From positions 248,001-312,000 of the forward strand of contig JBFNFA010000002.1 in the NCBI GenBank assembly GCA_040797845.1: a DNA stretch of 64,000 bases. The letters run 5' to 3'. The translations under genes were made by a program, and so were the position numbers. How positions within the stretch are numbered: the first letter of the stretch is position 1; each line of letters starts with the position of its first letter. Source of the DNA: Clostridium_AW sp040797845 (GTDB taxonomy: Bacteria; Bacillota; Clostridia; Clostridiales; Clostridiaceae). Shown here one piece after another: positions 26,758 to 36,167 of this stretch. The notes under the pieces were generated by a model. It saw nothing but the letters and a program-made list of their open reading frames with translations. It searched no databases and was not told the DNA's origin.

Positions 26758-27414
26758 ATGTTTTTAGAATTAAAACTTTTAAAAATAAGAAGTAGAGAAG
26801 AGAAGAAACTGAATAAAAAAAATTATAAGGTTTTTAAAGTAATGGAAGAATACATAGGAAGAAGCACTTTAAGCTTTTTCGAAAAAGAAGAAGTTTTTCA
26901 ACAAGTATTGGATATAATGCTCCAATCCCAAATGGAAAATAAAGATATAAATTTGTTTTTAGGCAAGGATCATAAAGAGTTTTGTAACTCAATAATAAAT
27001 GAATACAATGAATCAAAAAGTTTTGTATTAAAATCTGTAGGATTTATTGAAGAATTTATCATTTACGTCATCATGTGGCTTTCTTTAGATATGTTATTTT
27101 CCTTCAAACTACAATTTAAGTTGGGCTCTTTAATAACAGCCTCACTATTTTGTATTATAACTTTTATAAAAAAATCTAAAATAACAAATTCATCAGATGA
27201 TAGTATGAAATCAGCTCTTGAATCTTTTTCATATGTATTGCCAATAGCTATCTTATCAAAGCTTATAGTAACCGCTATAGGTCCTATTATAAATATTGAT
27301 ATAAATATGATTATAAACTTATATTCAGCAAGATATTTCGTAATAATTTCTATACTGTTTTTATTCTTTTCGGAATTGTATAAGATAAAGTCCAATAAAG
27401 TAAAAATTGTTTAG
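26758..27414 (+). CDS. membrane protein downstream of padR (HAAS/DUF1048-like layout)
   Basis: 218 residues, starting immediately after the padR stop codon. The first 100 residues are soluble, charged and helical (KNYKVFKVMEEYIGRSTLSFFEKEEVFQQVLDIML), then four hydrophobic segments follow. This layout, a soluble helical domain plus a membrane bundle after a PadR gene, recalls DUF1700 and DUF1048 proteins, but the family signature is not clear. It is the likely regulated partner of the PadR protein. Confidence 0.7.
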   Translation: MFLELKLLKIRSREEKKLNKKNYKVFKVMEEYIGRSTLSFFEKEEVFQQVLDIMLQSQMENKDINLFLGKDHKEFCNSIINEYNESKSFVLKSVGFIEEFIIYVIMWLSLDMLFSFKLQFKLGSLITASLFCIITFIKKSKITNSSDDSMKSALESFSYVLPIAILSKLIVTAIGPIINIDINMIINLYSARYFVIISILFLFFSELYKIKSNKVKIV

Positions 27415-27429
27415 TTATATAATTACTAG

Positions 27430-27472
27430 TTTCTATGGAGTTTGCACTTTATATAAGCAAACTCCATAGAAA
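27430..27472. terminator. bidirectional terminator
   Basis: 16-bp perfect arms TTTCTATGGAGTTTGC and its complement around an 11-nt loop, between converging genes. Confidence 0.85.
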
Positions 27473-27488
27473 TTTTATATAGATAATT

Positions 27489-28586
27489 TTAACATCCACA
27501 AACTTTTAAATATCTTTTCAATTCATCTGATACCACAGTATTTCCGTTTCTTTCATCAAATCCATCCATAAATTTTATGGCTTCTTCTTCAAAAAACTCT
27601 TTTAATTTAACAACATCATATTCATCATGTGAATATATGGGTGATTTTTTTGGAACCTTTAATTTAACTTTTGATATATCTTTTTTCTGTAGGTTAGAGA
27701 ATAAAGCAAAAGAAGCAGCATTGAACCACATCTTATCCTCATCACTCTCACTTTTAAATAAATTAGGATAATTTTTTTGAAAAACTTCAATTCCCTTATC
27801 TATATTAGTAATAGATAAGTACATTATATGGTCTGATATATACATAATGCAGTCTTCATCTCCATTGACTAATCTAAGCCCTTTTTTATGAAATTCTTCT
27901 GCTAATTCATATTCTCCTAAAGAATAAACTGGAATCACCAAGTCAGCAAATGTAGTATCAGGAACTTCTCCACATTCAAATCTCCTATTTAGAATATCTT
28001 CTGCTTCTTGTAGGGCTCTTTTATAATCTCCCATAAAAATATAATAATTTACTTTTTTATTTATGGTGCAAGCCTTACAATCTTCATATCTATCATCTAC
28101 AGATGATGTAATCCACTTTTTATAATATTCTTCTATGCTAGTACCATCATCAATCCCTGACCTACAAGCTTGTACTTTTAGGGAATAGTATGGACTAAGG
28201 CTTAGATTATTTTCTAAATATAACTTTTTCATTTTCTCAAAAGTCTCATTTATTTTCTCATTAGGAATAGCTATGTATTCAATTATATCACTGAGTATAT
28301 ACTTGTACTCCCAAAGAACTTGATACACTACTTTATCATTTGTATATCCCTTTTCCATTTGAGCCACGCACCAGAAGAAAGTAATTATTCCCTTTTTTCC
28401 CTGTCCAGAAAATATATATGCTTTTATTAAATCGAATTTGCAATACATCTCATTTAATATATCATTATTCTCTCTTGCTATACTTGCTGCCTTTTCTAAT
28501 AACGGTACAGCCAAAGAATATTTTCCTGCATCATCATAATCATAAGCTTTAAAAACCAATTCTTTCATTTCATCTTCATAATTCAT
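27489..28586 (-). CDS. helical-repeat (TPR-like) protein coupled to HSP90-like gene
   Basis: 365 residues, soluble and almost wholly helical. Pairs of helices with TPR-like spacing are visible, for example DDAGKYSLAVPLLEKAASIARENND and MGDYKRALQEAEDILNRRFECGEV. It begins four bases after the HSP90-like gene stop and is certainly co-transcribed and probably translationally coupled. By analogy with TPR co-chaperones of eukaryotic Hsp90 it may be a client adaptor, but the upstream protein lacks a MEEVD-like tail that such TPR domains grip. The C-terminus ends in CGC. Confidence 0.75.
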   Translation of the reverse strand: MNYEDEMKELVFKAYDYDDAGKYSLAVPLLEKAASIARENNDILNEMYCKFDLIKAYIFSGQGKKGIITFFWCVAQMEKGYTNDKVVYQVLWEYKYILSDIIEYIAIPNEKINETFEKMKKLYLENNLSLSPYYSLKVQACRSGIDDGTSIEEYYKKWITSSVDDRYEDCKACTINKKVNYYIFMGDYKRALQEAEDILNRRFECGEVPDTTFADLVIPVYSLGEYELAEEFHKKGLRLVNGDEDCIMYISDHIMYLSITNIDKGIEVFQKNYPNLFKSESDEDKMWFNAASFALFSNLQKKDISKVKLKVPKKSPIYSHDEYDVVKLKEFFEEEAIKFMDGFDERNGNTVVSDELKRYLKVCGC

Positions 28587-28590
28587 ATGC

Positions 28591-30378
28591 CTATTTCTCC
28601 TCTAATACTAAATTTATTAATCTATTAACTCCATTTGTAAAAAGATTATTATCTACATTTTTAATAGGATGATTTCCAAGCATTAAACTTTGAACATAAA
28701 GAATTTCTATAACAGCTTTCTTCACTTCCTTATCCTTACACCCTATAAGTCTTTTTACTAAAAAATTGTTGTAGTTAAAGCATAAACTAGCAAAGCTTTC
28801 TTGAATTTGGTCCTCAAATATACTTGCTATTTCTCCAAATAAGTTAATACTACTACTAAATGACTCTTCTTTAGTTTTCTCAATTTCTTTTAAAAATTTT
28901 GCTTCTTCACTAATGTTATATATAGCTGGAATTTCTTCAGGCTCAAATTTTTTAATGCTACAACTACATTTCTCTCTTCTTAAAACTCCATCTGCAAAAT
29001 CAATAAAATCAAAGGTCTTACTCATTTCATTAATATTTAATCCTTCAAATTCTTCTGTAATATCTTCTGGTTTTACCCTCTCTACAGTTCCTAGTTTGAT
29101 GCACTCGTTAAATTTTTCTACTAAATCTGCATCATTTACATACCCTCCGTTGATAATACAAATATTCTGAGCTTTGGCCGTTTTTTCTATTTGCTTAAAT
29201 TCATCTACTGTTAATGTGTATTTTATATATTTAAATTCTTCATAAATACTCCAAAGAGTCTTCTTTCCTAAAGAGGTTTGGAATGGAAGATAATTAATTA
29301 AAATAGAGTACAGCTCATCCTCCTCAATTGCCATTAACTTCAAAGAATCATAATGCACATTGATAATATCAACTAATTTTTTCTGATCTGTTGCTGCTAA
29401 TTTATAAAAATAATTTTTAATGCAATCTGAAATTTCATCTCTCATTTTTTCTAAAGTCTTATCTTCAAAGAAATCTTCCCTGGATGCAGTAAGTCTTATG
29501 TCCTCAGCATTAAGCAATGGCTTTATAAAAAAGGCCCAAGAAGGCATTAATTTTTCACAATCATCAGAAACAAACATATCTTTTACATAAATCTTTCCTT
29601 TAATTTTCGAACTGATGCTAATACTTCTAGATAAAATATAAGCTACTCCATTTAAATTGCCTGTAGAAGACTTTATAGGTATACAATCTATAAAGTTTTC
29701 CTTAAATTCTTCTTTTCCAACCAAAAGCCAGTATTCTTTGTTTAATATATCTTTTTTCCATGGAGCAAAATATTTATTAATTTTTTTATTTTTGCCATCG
29801 CCATTTAATAGGATTTTATAAGGTAAAAACTTACCATAATATTTTAAAGTATCATATACGTAATCATAATCAAAAAATTCTTCACAGTCTTCTTTTGCCT
29901 TTAGATATACTCGTGTTCCAGCCTCTAAAGATGCATCTATTTTCTTTATGGTATATGTACCATCATTTTTTCCTTTCCATTCATAAGTTTCATCACTGTG
30001 TATAGATTTTGTAATCAATGTTATTTCATCACAAACAATAAAGCAGGACAGTAATCCTATTCCAAATCTTCCTATAAAGTCATTACTGTTTAACTCTGAA
30101 TTTTTACGTTTTGATGATTGTCCAATAACGGATAAGAAAGTATGGATATCTTCTAATGTTAATCCTATGCCATTATCTTCAATAATTAATGTATTACTAT
30201 ATAGTTCAAAATTAACAACACCCTCTAAAGTATCATCTACTTTTTTATGTGCTGTAATAGCATCAACTGCATTTTGTAATACTTCTCTTATATATACTCC
30301 TGGATTACTATATAAGTTTTCTGAGAGCAAAGAAATTATTCCGTCTAAATTAACTTGAAAATTATAATTCTTTTCCAT
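28591..30378 (-). CDS. HSP90-family ATPase (divergent HtpG-like)
   Basis: 595 residues, compared with about 620 for HtpG. The GHKL ATPase motifs are complete: N box VLQNAVDAITAHKK (about 33-46), G1 IIEDNGIGLT (65-74) and G2 FIGRFGIGLLSCF (101-113). A catalytic-loop arginine region follows in RLTASREDFFEDK. The middle and C-terminal parts are strongly diverged from HtpG, and the extreme C-terminus has no recognised peptide. Probably a specialised bacterial Hsp90 working with the downstream TPR-like protein. Its upstream region is homologous to 35959-36167. Confidence 0.88.
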   Translation of the reverse strand: MEKNYNFQVNLDGIISLLSENLYSNPGVYIREVLQNAVDAITAHKKVDDTLEGVVNFELYSNTLIIEDNGIGLTLEDIHTFLSVIGQSSKRKNSELNSNDFIGRFGIGLLSCFIVCDEITLITKSIHSDETYEWKGKNDGTYTIKKIDASLEAGTRVYLKAKEDCEEFFDYDYVYDTLKYYGKFLPYKILLNGDGKNKKINKYFAPWKKDILNKEYWLLVGKEEFKENFIDCIPIKSSTGNLNGVAYILSRSISISSKIKGKIYVKDMFVSDDCEKLMPSWAFFIKPLLNAEDIRLTASREDFFEDKTLEKMRDEISDCIKNYFYKLAATDQKKLVDIINVHYDSLKLMAIEEDELYSILINYLPFQTSLGKKTLWSIYEEFKYIKYTLTVDEFKQIEKTAKAQNICIINGGYVNDADLVEKFNECIKLGTVERVKPEDITEEFEGLNINEMSKTFDFIDFADGVLRREKCSCSIKKFEPEEIPAIYNISEEAKFLKEIEKTKEESFSSSINLFGEIASIFEDQIQESFASLCFNYNNFLVKRLIGCKDKEVKKAVIEILYVQSLMLGNHPIKNVDNNLFTNGVNRLINLVLEEK

Positions 30379-30399
30379 ATAAACCTCCTGAATAAATGC

Positions 30400-30598
30400 A
30401 AATTTTAACTATATTTTTAATTAATCATATCAAGTTCTCCATACAGTTATCGATATAAAGCATTTAATCTTCACAACCTATATATACAATTTATACAATA
30501 AAAAAATGAGCATATCTACTTCTAAGAAATACTCATTTTAAAAATTCTTATTATCTTTTAATGCCCAACTTTTTCTCTGGTTCTAATCTAAGATATCG
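30400..30598. repeat. direct repeat, left copy (rlmL 3' end and spacer)
   Basis: Aligns colinearly with 35959-36167 at roughly three-quarters identity: AAATTTTAACTATAT, ACAGTTAT-GATAT, AATAAAAAAATGAG, AAGAAATACTCATTTT, TTCTTATTATCTTTTA and CTCTGG-TCTAATC are shared in order. It includes a terminator hairpin (ATGAG/CTCAT arms) and a fragment of methyltransferase coding sequence. Confidence 0.85.
30551..30598 (-). pseudogene. 3' fragment of the RNA methyltransferase gene
   Basis: Reads YLRLEPEKKLGIKR-stop in the frame matching the last residues of the intact enzyme at 36121-37263 (YFGLEPEEKWSSKR-stop). Only about 16 codons remain, ending next to the ECF S-component stop codon. Confidence 0.75.
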
Positions 30599-30600
30599 GT

Positions 30601-31176
30601 CTATTTTCTTATAATGTTTATTTTTCCATATAATAACCTGATCAATGGTATTGCAATAACTGCCCCTACTGTTACCTGTCCAATATTATTTGGAATACTT
30701 GCAAGAGCTATTGTTATTGCTTCACTATAAGTATCTGCTTTAAATAGTACAAATTTAACTAGAACTATCTTGGTTATAAAATATCCAAAGACCATCCACA
30801 CTCCTGAAACTGTAAATGCAAATATGTTGTTTAATACATTCTTCCCCTGATAGTCTTTTCTATAAGCTATAGATGAAACTATCAACGCCATTATTCCTTT
30901 TATTAAAAAAGTGAATGGCACATAATAGGCATATCCTGATAAAAAATCTGCCAAACTCATTCCAAGTGCCGATGTTATTATACCTTTTCTCTTTCCAAAT
31001 AAAATTGCCGCTAGAAAAACCATGCTGTCTCCTAAATGAACATACCCAATACCCATAATTGTAGGGATCCTTATCATCATAGTAGCCACACATATTATAG
31101 ACGTCATAAGAGCCATTTGAGTAATCTCCAGTGTTCTTGAATTACTCAATTCTCTTCTTACAGTGTTCTCCTTCAT
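30601..31176 (-). CDS. ECF transporter S component (vitamin-type substrate unknown)
   Basis: 191 residues with about six membrane helices. TRTLEITQMALMTSIICVA, GYVHLGDSMVFLAAILFGKRKGIITSALG and DFLSGYAYYVPFTFLIKG match the S-component pattern, including the AxxxA-type first helix that contacts the energising T subunit. No EcfA/A'/T genes are present, so it must use a shared module from elsewhere. No riboswitch lies ahead of it. The gene ends against the methyltransferase fragment and is the left-most gene of the block between the two direct repeats. Confidence 0.85.
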   Translation of the reverse strand: MKENTVRRELSNSRTLEITQMALMTSIICVATMMIRIPTIMGIGYVHLGDSMVFLAAILFGKRKGIITSALGMSLADFLSGYAYYVPFTFLIKGIMALIVSSIAYRKDYQGKNVLNNIFAFTVSGVWMVFGYFITKIVLVKFVLFKADTYSEAITIALASIPNNIGQVTVGAVIAIPLIRLLYGKINIIRK

Positions 31177-31281
31177 TTAAGCTCCCCCTAACCCTTGTTA
31201 TTTTTATAATTTTTACCTTTAATTACATGATATAATAAAAACTACAAAATTCAAAATGTATGGATACACTAGGTCACAGGT

Positions 31282-33393
31282 TTATAATCTATGCTTACTA
31301 TTAAAAATACCTTTAACGTTATGTCTATAACTGTAAACTGTGGCCATAAAATAACTAATCAAGATAATAACCATTAAAACCATAGGGATAGATACATTAT
31401 AAATAAACTGCAGACTGCCAATATAAACTTTTACTTTATTTCCAAAACGGAGTATAAATGTATACAATACCATAACAGAACATAAAATCGAAAAGACACA
31501 GGGTACTCCGAAATAGACGGTAATCTGCTTTGTAATAAGTTTGAATATATTTTCTTTATCAACCCCCATCTTATTTAAGACAGCAAACTTTTCTTTATTT
31601 TCTATAGAGTCTGTGAGCTGTTGTAATGCAAGAACAGTTAAGCATATGATGAAGAAGATAATCCCTATATAGATACCCACTAGCCTTACGGAAGTTGCCC
31701 CCAATGTAACGTCATTGATTTCCTTTGTTTTAAACCGCATGGGATGAATAAAATCCCTATAGTCTTTATCACTACTATATTTAACTTCATATTTCTCATA
31801 TAAATAGCTATATTTTTCTTTGAAAGTCTGTCCTATAATCATCTCTAATTTTTCACATAAGTTATAACTTATGGGCTGCTTTGTATTGGCATAATAGTTT
31901 GTTATGGCAATATAAAGACTTTTACAAACTTCATCTGGAAACACCAACACATCATCTGTATTAAAATTAAACATGTAGCTAGTTAACGGTTCGTTATAAA
32001 TTTTAACAGGATTCAGATTTAATACAGTTCCATCATTTAGCTTGATGGATTCTGAGCTAGCATCTATACTTTTTAACACCTCTTGTTTATCCATTTCATA
32101 GTCTAAATGCATGACAAATTCATTGTTACCTAAACTAATTGGCTCATATCCTGCCATTTTTCTCATCTGATTATAGTCACTAATGGAAATTGCCAGCCTT
32201 GGATAATCCCATTTATTTTTCCTTGTCTCCTTGTTTTTAAAATCATCCCATATAAAATACCCTTCCATCTGACAGTTTTCCTCTATTTCAATATCATTAT
32301 CCTGTAAAATATCATCCATAAAGCTATAGTCTATCTCTGGTATATCCTCAATTTTATCGATATAGTTATATTGGTTATTAATTATAATGTCATAAGGCAC
32401 TCTATAGTCTAAATACCCCTCTGAAACTTCAGCAAGAACAGGGGCTAGCATAAACCCTGCCACAGAAATCACAATTGCAATGATCACAGTTGCCATAACT
32501 TTTGCATTAGAAGAAATCTTAGAATACAAATTATTGAGTAAAATTAAATTCAGGTTTAAATATTTAAAGTTTGTCAATTTGTTTTTAACTAAGATTATGA
32601 TGTAAGAAATGCTATAATAGTCTGAAAACACACCTAAAATAAGACTTATAAATAATACTGTTTGAAACCTGTTGCTTATGACAGGAGGAATATTGCCTGT
32701 ATAATTTCTACCCATACTAAAAAAATCTTTTATGATTATAAACCCGCAGGAAAAACATGTAACAGTAACCACCGTAGAAAGAATATATGACATATTACTA
32801 ATCTTTTTACCCTCTGCTATTTTATCATTCGAAAGTAAATCTATTAATTTAGATTTTGTTAACTTTCTGATATTCATAAAACCAATTAAAATAAAAACAA
32901 TAGTAAAGAAAAGGAGAGTTATAACAAATGTATCAGGGTAGAAACCTAAGTGGAATTTAAAGCTATTTGTTATGGATATTAGGATTAATGATATCAACGC
33001 TCCGGACAAAATAGTCCCAACCACACTTCCCACAACAACAGCGAGAACACCGATCATCAGCGTTTCCATAAAGAATAAAAATGCTACATTTGATCGCTCC
33101 ATACCTAATATCATATAAGTTGAAAATTCTCTTGACCGCTTTTTTAGCATATGTTTGTTTACATAATTGATCAAAACTACAAATGCAAGGGAAATAATAT
33201 AAGTAGCATATTTTATTATTTTCTGGAACATCTCAAAAGAATATTGAGGGGTATCAATTAAAACAGAATTATTTCTACTTGTCAAAGACATAAAAGCAAA
33301 AAATAATCCAGCACTAATGCCTAATGTTGCGAAATAAATGGCATAGTCCTGAAATGTCTTTTTGAAGTTTTTATTGATTAACTTAAAGTACAT
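31282..33393 (-). CDS. BceB-type ABC transporter permease (FtsX-like)
   Basis: 703 residues with ten predicted membrane helices: four near the N-terminus, a large extracellular domain of roughly 220 residues (about 330-560), and helices again toward the end. FtsX-like sequences are seen at MLKKRSREFSTYMILGMERS and NKEKFAVLNKMGVDKENIFKL. This is the BceB/VraG layout, in which the extracellular domain senses peptide antibiotics such as bacitracin. The gene overlaps the ATPase gene upstream by 11 bp, and a two-component pair precedes both. Confidence 0.93.
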   Translation of the reverse strand: MYFKLINKNFKKTFQDYAIYFATLGISAGLFFAFMSLTSRNNSVLIDTPQYSFEMFQKIIKYATYIISLAFVVLINYVNKHMLKKRSREFSTYMILGMERSNVAFLFFMETLMIGVLAVVVGSVVGTILSGALISLILISITNSFKFHLGFYPDTFVITLLFFTIVFILIGFMNIRKLTKSKLIDLLSNDKIAEGKKISNMSYILSTVVTVTCFSCGFIIIKDFFSMGRNYTGNIPPVISNRFQTVLFISLILGVFSDYYSISYIIILVKNKLTNFKYLNLNLILLNNLYSKISSNAKVMATVIIAIVISVAGFMLAPVLAEVSEGYLDYRVPYDIIINNQYNYIDKIEDIPEIDYSFMDDILQDNDIEIEENCQMEGYFIWDDFKNKETRKNKWDYPRLAISISDYNQMRKMAGYEPISLGNNEFVMHLDYEMDKQEVLKSIDASSESIKLNDGTVLNLNPVKIYNEPLTSYMFNFNTDDVLVFPDEVCKSLYIAITNYYANTKQPISYNLCEKLEMIIGQTFKEKYSYLYEKYEVKYSSDKDYRDFIHPMRFKTKEINDVTLGATSVRLVGIYIGIIFFIICLTVLALQQLTDSIENKEKFAVLNKMGVDKENIFKLITKQITVYFGVPCVFSILCSVMVLYTFILRFGNKVKVYIGSLQFIYNVSIPMVLMVIILISYFMATVYSYRHNVKGIFNSKHRL

Positions 33394-34150
33394 CAGAAAG
33401 GTTCCCCCCTAGTAACGACATCACATCAAGAATTTCGTTAAAAAACTGTTTCCTTGATTTTTCCCCTTTTATCAACTCATTAAAAATTCTGCCATCTTTT
33501 AAAAATAAAATCCGCTTAGCATAACTAGCTGAAAAAGCATCATGTGTAACCATTAAGATTGTAGCGCCTAAATCCTCATTCATGCTTTTTATAGTTTCAA
33601 GCAGCATTTGGGCTGACTTACTGTCAAGGGCCCCAGTTGGCTCGTCTGCAAGAATCAGCTTCGGATTATTAATTATAGCTCTTGCACAGGCACATCGCTG
33701 TTTTTGTCCTCCTGATGTTTCATAAGGATATTTCTCAAGTATATATGATATGTCCAGCTTACTTGCAATTTTCTCAACCCTACTGTCGATTTCCCTTGAG
33801 GGAACTCTGTTAATAGTAAGGGCAAGGGCTATATTTTCCCGAATAGTAAGAGTATCTAATAAGTTAAAATCCTGAAAAATAAACCCTAAATTTTCCCGTC
33901 GGAATTTTGCAATCTCTTTCTCTTTTAGTTCTGTGATATCCTTTCCATCAAGAAATATATGGCCTGCGCTAACAGTATCAATGGTTGAAATGCAGTTAAG
34001 CATTGTTGTTTTCCCTGAGCCTGATGCTCCCATAATACCGATAAATTCACCTTCACATACCTCAATGCTAATGTCATCAATTGCTTTTGTAACGTTACTT
34101 TTATTTCCATAATATTTTTCCATATGGTCTATTTTCAAAATTTGTCTCAT
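33383..34150 (-). CDS. BceA-type ABC transporter ATPase
   Basis: About 255 residues from the ATG at 34150, with GGAGGTG eight bases ahead. Walker A GASGSGKTT, Q-loop FIFQDFNLLD, signature TSGGQKQRCA (a variant of LSGGQ), Walker B LILADEPTGALD and switch His in MVTHDAFSA. The family is the MacB/LolD-like group that partners FtsX-type permeases. The substrate is probably a cell-wall-active peptide. It overlaps the permease start, giving one functional unit. Confidence 0.95.
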   Translation of the reverse strand: MRQILKIDHMEKYYGNKSNVTKAIDDISIEVCEGEFIGIMGASGSGKTTMLNCISTIDTVSAGHIFLDGKDITELKEKEIAKFRRENLGFIFQDFNLLDTLTIRENIALALTINRVPSREIDSRVEKIASKLDISYILEKYPYETSGGQKQRCACARAIINNPKLILADEPTGALDSKSAQMLLETIKSMNEDLGATILMVTHDAFSASYAKRILFLKDGRIFNELIKGEKSRKQFFNEILDVMSLLGGNLSDVL

Positions 34151-34245
34151 ATCCTTCACCTCCATTCAAGTTTAATTTAATGAGCATTTAAAGTGTATCG
34201 ATTTATCTTACGAAGTTCTTACAAAAATGAAAGAACCGAACAACA

Positions 34246-35262
34246 TCAATCTTGAATTTTTACAAGTGTACCTTTTGGGAAAAATATAGTTATCCTTGTA
34301 TATCGATGAATTTCCGAATTTGCTGTTATTTTTAGCCCAAGCTTATCGCAGAGCCGCTTACAAAGGTATAATCCAATACCTGTAGATTTTTGATTATTTC
34401 TTCCGTTTTTACCTGTAAAGCCTTTTTCAAATATACGTGGCAAGTCGCTTTGGGAAACTCCAATACTATTGTCCTCAACATAAAGAGCGATACCGTTATC
34501 AATATTTTTAGAATAGATTTTTATAACAGCTTTACCTTCATTTCTATATTTAACAGAGTTTATAATCAACTGGTTTAAGATAAACTCTAACCATTTGCTA
34601 TCGGTATACACAGTATCTGAGCAATCTTCTATCTGCATGTTAACATCATTTTGTATCAACAACTGTTTATTTTTAATTATCATGTAATCTATGCAATCAC
34701 AAAGTTTTATTTCTTTTATCATATAATCTTTTTCTACATTTTCACTTCGTGCATAAAATAATGCTTGTTCCACATAATTTTCGGTTTTTACAAGCTCTGT
34801 GAGAATTCTCCTTGTTGTGTCAGATTTGTTGTTTTCGCAGATAAGTTTTATCGCCGATATTGGAGTCTTAACCTCATGAATCCACCGCTCTATATACTCT
34901 TTATACTCTTTTCTATCATTCCTCACATGAGCTATGTTTTCAAGCATGGATTTATTGGCAAGCCTTAAAACCTCATAATACACCATGTCATCAAATCTAT
35001 AAGGCTTGTCTATGACTTCTGAAATCAGATATTTCTGGTCTAGACTTTCAACATCCTCCATAAGCTTAGACAAATATTTCTTTCTGTTGTGAAAAGAACT
35101 AAATAAGAATATATTTAAAACCATAGCCCAGAAGATGAGAATTGTTAATATTTCACTTATGCCTGTTCCAATAGACAACAGATAAGCGGACAAGAAAACC
35201 ATGCAAATAATATTCAATAGTATGCTATAAATTTTATCTTTTAAATAGTCCATAAATCTCAT
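34246..35262 (-). CDS. BceS-type intramembrane-sensing histidine kinase
   Basis: 338 residues. Two membrane helices near the N-terminus (about 10-55) are separated by only a few residues, so there is no extracellular sensor domain. The H box is WIHEVKTPISAIKLI, followed by the N box NQLIINSVKY and G boxes DNSIGVSQSDLPRIFEKGF and GIGLYLCKRL. This is the BceS type, which senses through its paired ABC transporter. Its start overlaps the response-regulator stop by four bases. Confidence 0.95.
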   Translation of the reverse strand: MRFMDYLKDKIYSILLNIICMVFLSAYLLSIGTGISEILTILIFWAMVLNIFLFSSFHNRKKYLSKLMEDVESLDQKYLISEVIDKPYRFDDMVYYEVLRLANKSMLENIAHVRNDRKEYKEYIERWIHEVKTPISAIKLICENNKSDTTRRILTELVKTENYVEQALFYARSENVEKDYMIKEIKLCDCIDYMIIKNKQLLIQNDVNMQIEDCSDTVYTDSKWLEFILNQLIINSVKYRNEGKAVIKIYSKNIDNGIALYVEDNSIGVSQSDLPRIFEKGFTGKNGRNNQKSTGIGLYLCKRLCDKLGLKITANSEIHRYTRITIFFPKGTLVKIQD

Positions 35263-35927
35263 ATCATATATCCCTGCCCATGTTTTGTAATAATAAAATC
35301 GGTTACCCCTATTTCAGCAAGTTTATTTCGTATTCTCGTTATATTTACACTCAATGTGTTATCATCTACAAACATTTTATTGTCCCAAAGATATTCGATA
35401 ATATCTGCACGGGAGACAATTTTTCTATTATATTTAAAAAGATAGTATAATATCTTCATTTCATTTTTTGTAAGCTCTATGCATTTATCCTTATATTCTA
35501 CTTTCCCAACATCTAAACACAACCTCAAATCTCGGTAACTTAATTCATACTGTTCATTTAAATTAGCATAAGCACGTTTTAGCAATGAATCAATTCTTGC
35601 AAGTAGAATAGAGATATTGTAAGGTTTTGTTATATAATCATCCCCACCTAAGGTTATACTGCTTAGCTCATCCATATCTGTATTACGGCTAGTAACAAAA
35701 ATAATTGGAACAGTTGAAAAGGAACGTATTTGAGTGCACAGCTTAAAACCATCTTCACAAGGCAAATTAATATCTAAAAGAATTAAATGTGGATTTTGTT
35801 CCTTTATTTCATTTATTACTTTTAGAAAATCTGTAACAGCATATACAGAATAACCGTGGTTTTGCAAGACTATAACCAACTCTTCACGGATTGTTTCATC
35901 ATCTTCAATGAGAAGTATTCGTTTCAT
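35259..35927 (-). CDS. BceR-type OmpR-family response regulator
   Basis: 222 residues. Receiver domain with acidic pair EDDE near residue 8, phospho-acceptor Asp in LILLDINLP near residue 51, and conserved Lys in DDYITKPYN. The C-terminal winged helix ends SVNITRIRNKLAEIGVTDFIITKHGQGYMI, an OmpR/PhoB type. Directly followed by the kinase and transporter genes, which it presumably activates. The upstream 200 bp form the right-hand direct repeat. Confidence 0.95.
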   Translation of the reverse strand: MKRILLIEDDETIREELVIVLQNHGYSVYAVTDFLKVINEIKEQNPHLILLDINLPCEDGFKLCTQIRSFSTVPIIFVTSRNTDMDELSSITLGGDDYITKPYNISILLARIDSLLKRAYANLNEQYELSYRDLRLCLDVGKVEYKDKCIELTKNEMKILYYLFKYNRKIVSRADIIEYLWDNKMFVDDNTLSVNITRIRNKLAEIGVTDFIITKHGQGYMI

Positions 35928-35958
35928 ATACTCATTCCTTTCTCTTGTAAAAATATGA

Positions 35959-36167
35959 AAATTTTAACTATATACCTATTTATTATATCAAATTATTTAT
36001 ACAGTTATGGATATGAATGATTTAATATTCACAATTCATATGTATATCTATATATAAAATCTATGCAATAAAAAAATGAGCACCTCTCCTTGTAAGAAAT
36101 ACTCATTTTTAAAATTCTTATTATCTTTTACTACTCCATTTTTCCTCTGGCTCTAATCCAAAATACT
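35959..36167. repeat. direct repeat, right copy (overlaps the intact methyltransferase gene end)
   Basis: Partner of 30400-30598. Contains the terminator of the methyltransferase gene (ATGAG/CTCAT arms, 36073-36110) and runs about 45 bp into its coding end. The 5.4 kb between the two copies carries the ECF S-component and Bce-type genes. Confidence 0.85.

Noticed and set aside
27430..27472. Similarity of the terminator stem TATGGAGTTTGC to the repeat tail (AAACTCCATC)
   Set aside because: The match is short, and the stem fully explains itself as a terminator between converging genes.
30427..30440. ATCAAGTT as another end of the ACTTGAT repeat family
   Set aside because: Only eight bases match and the surrounding sequence follows the methyltransferase-end repeat instead.
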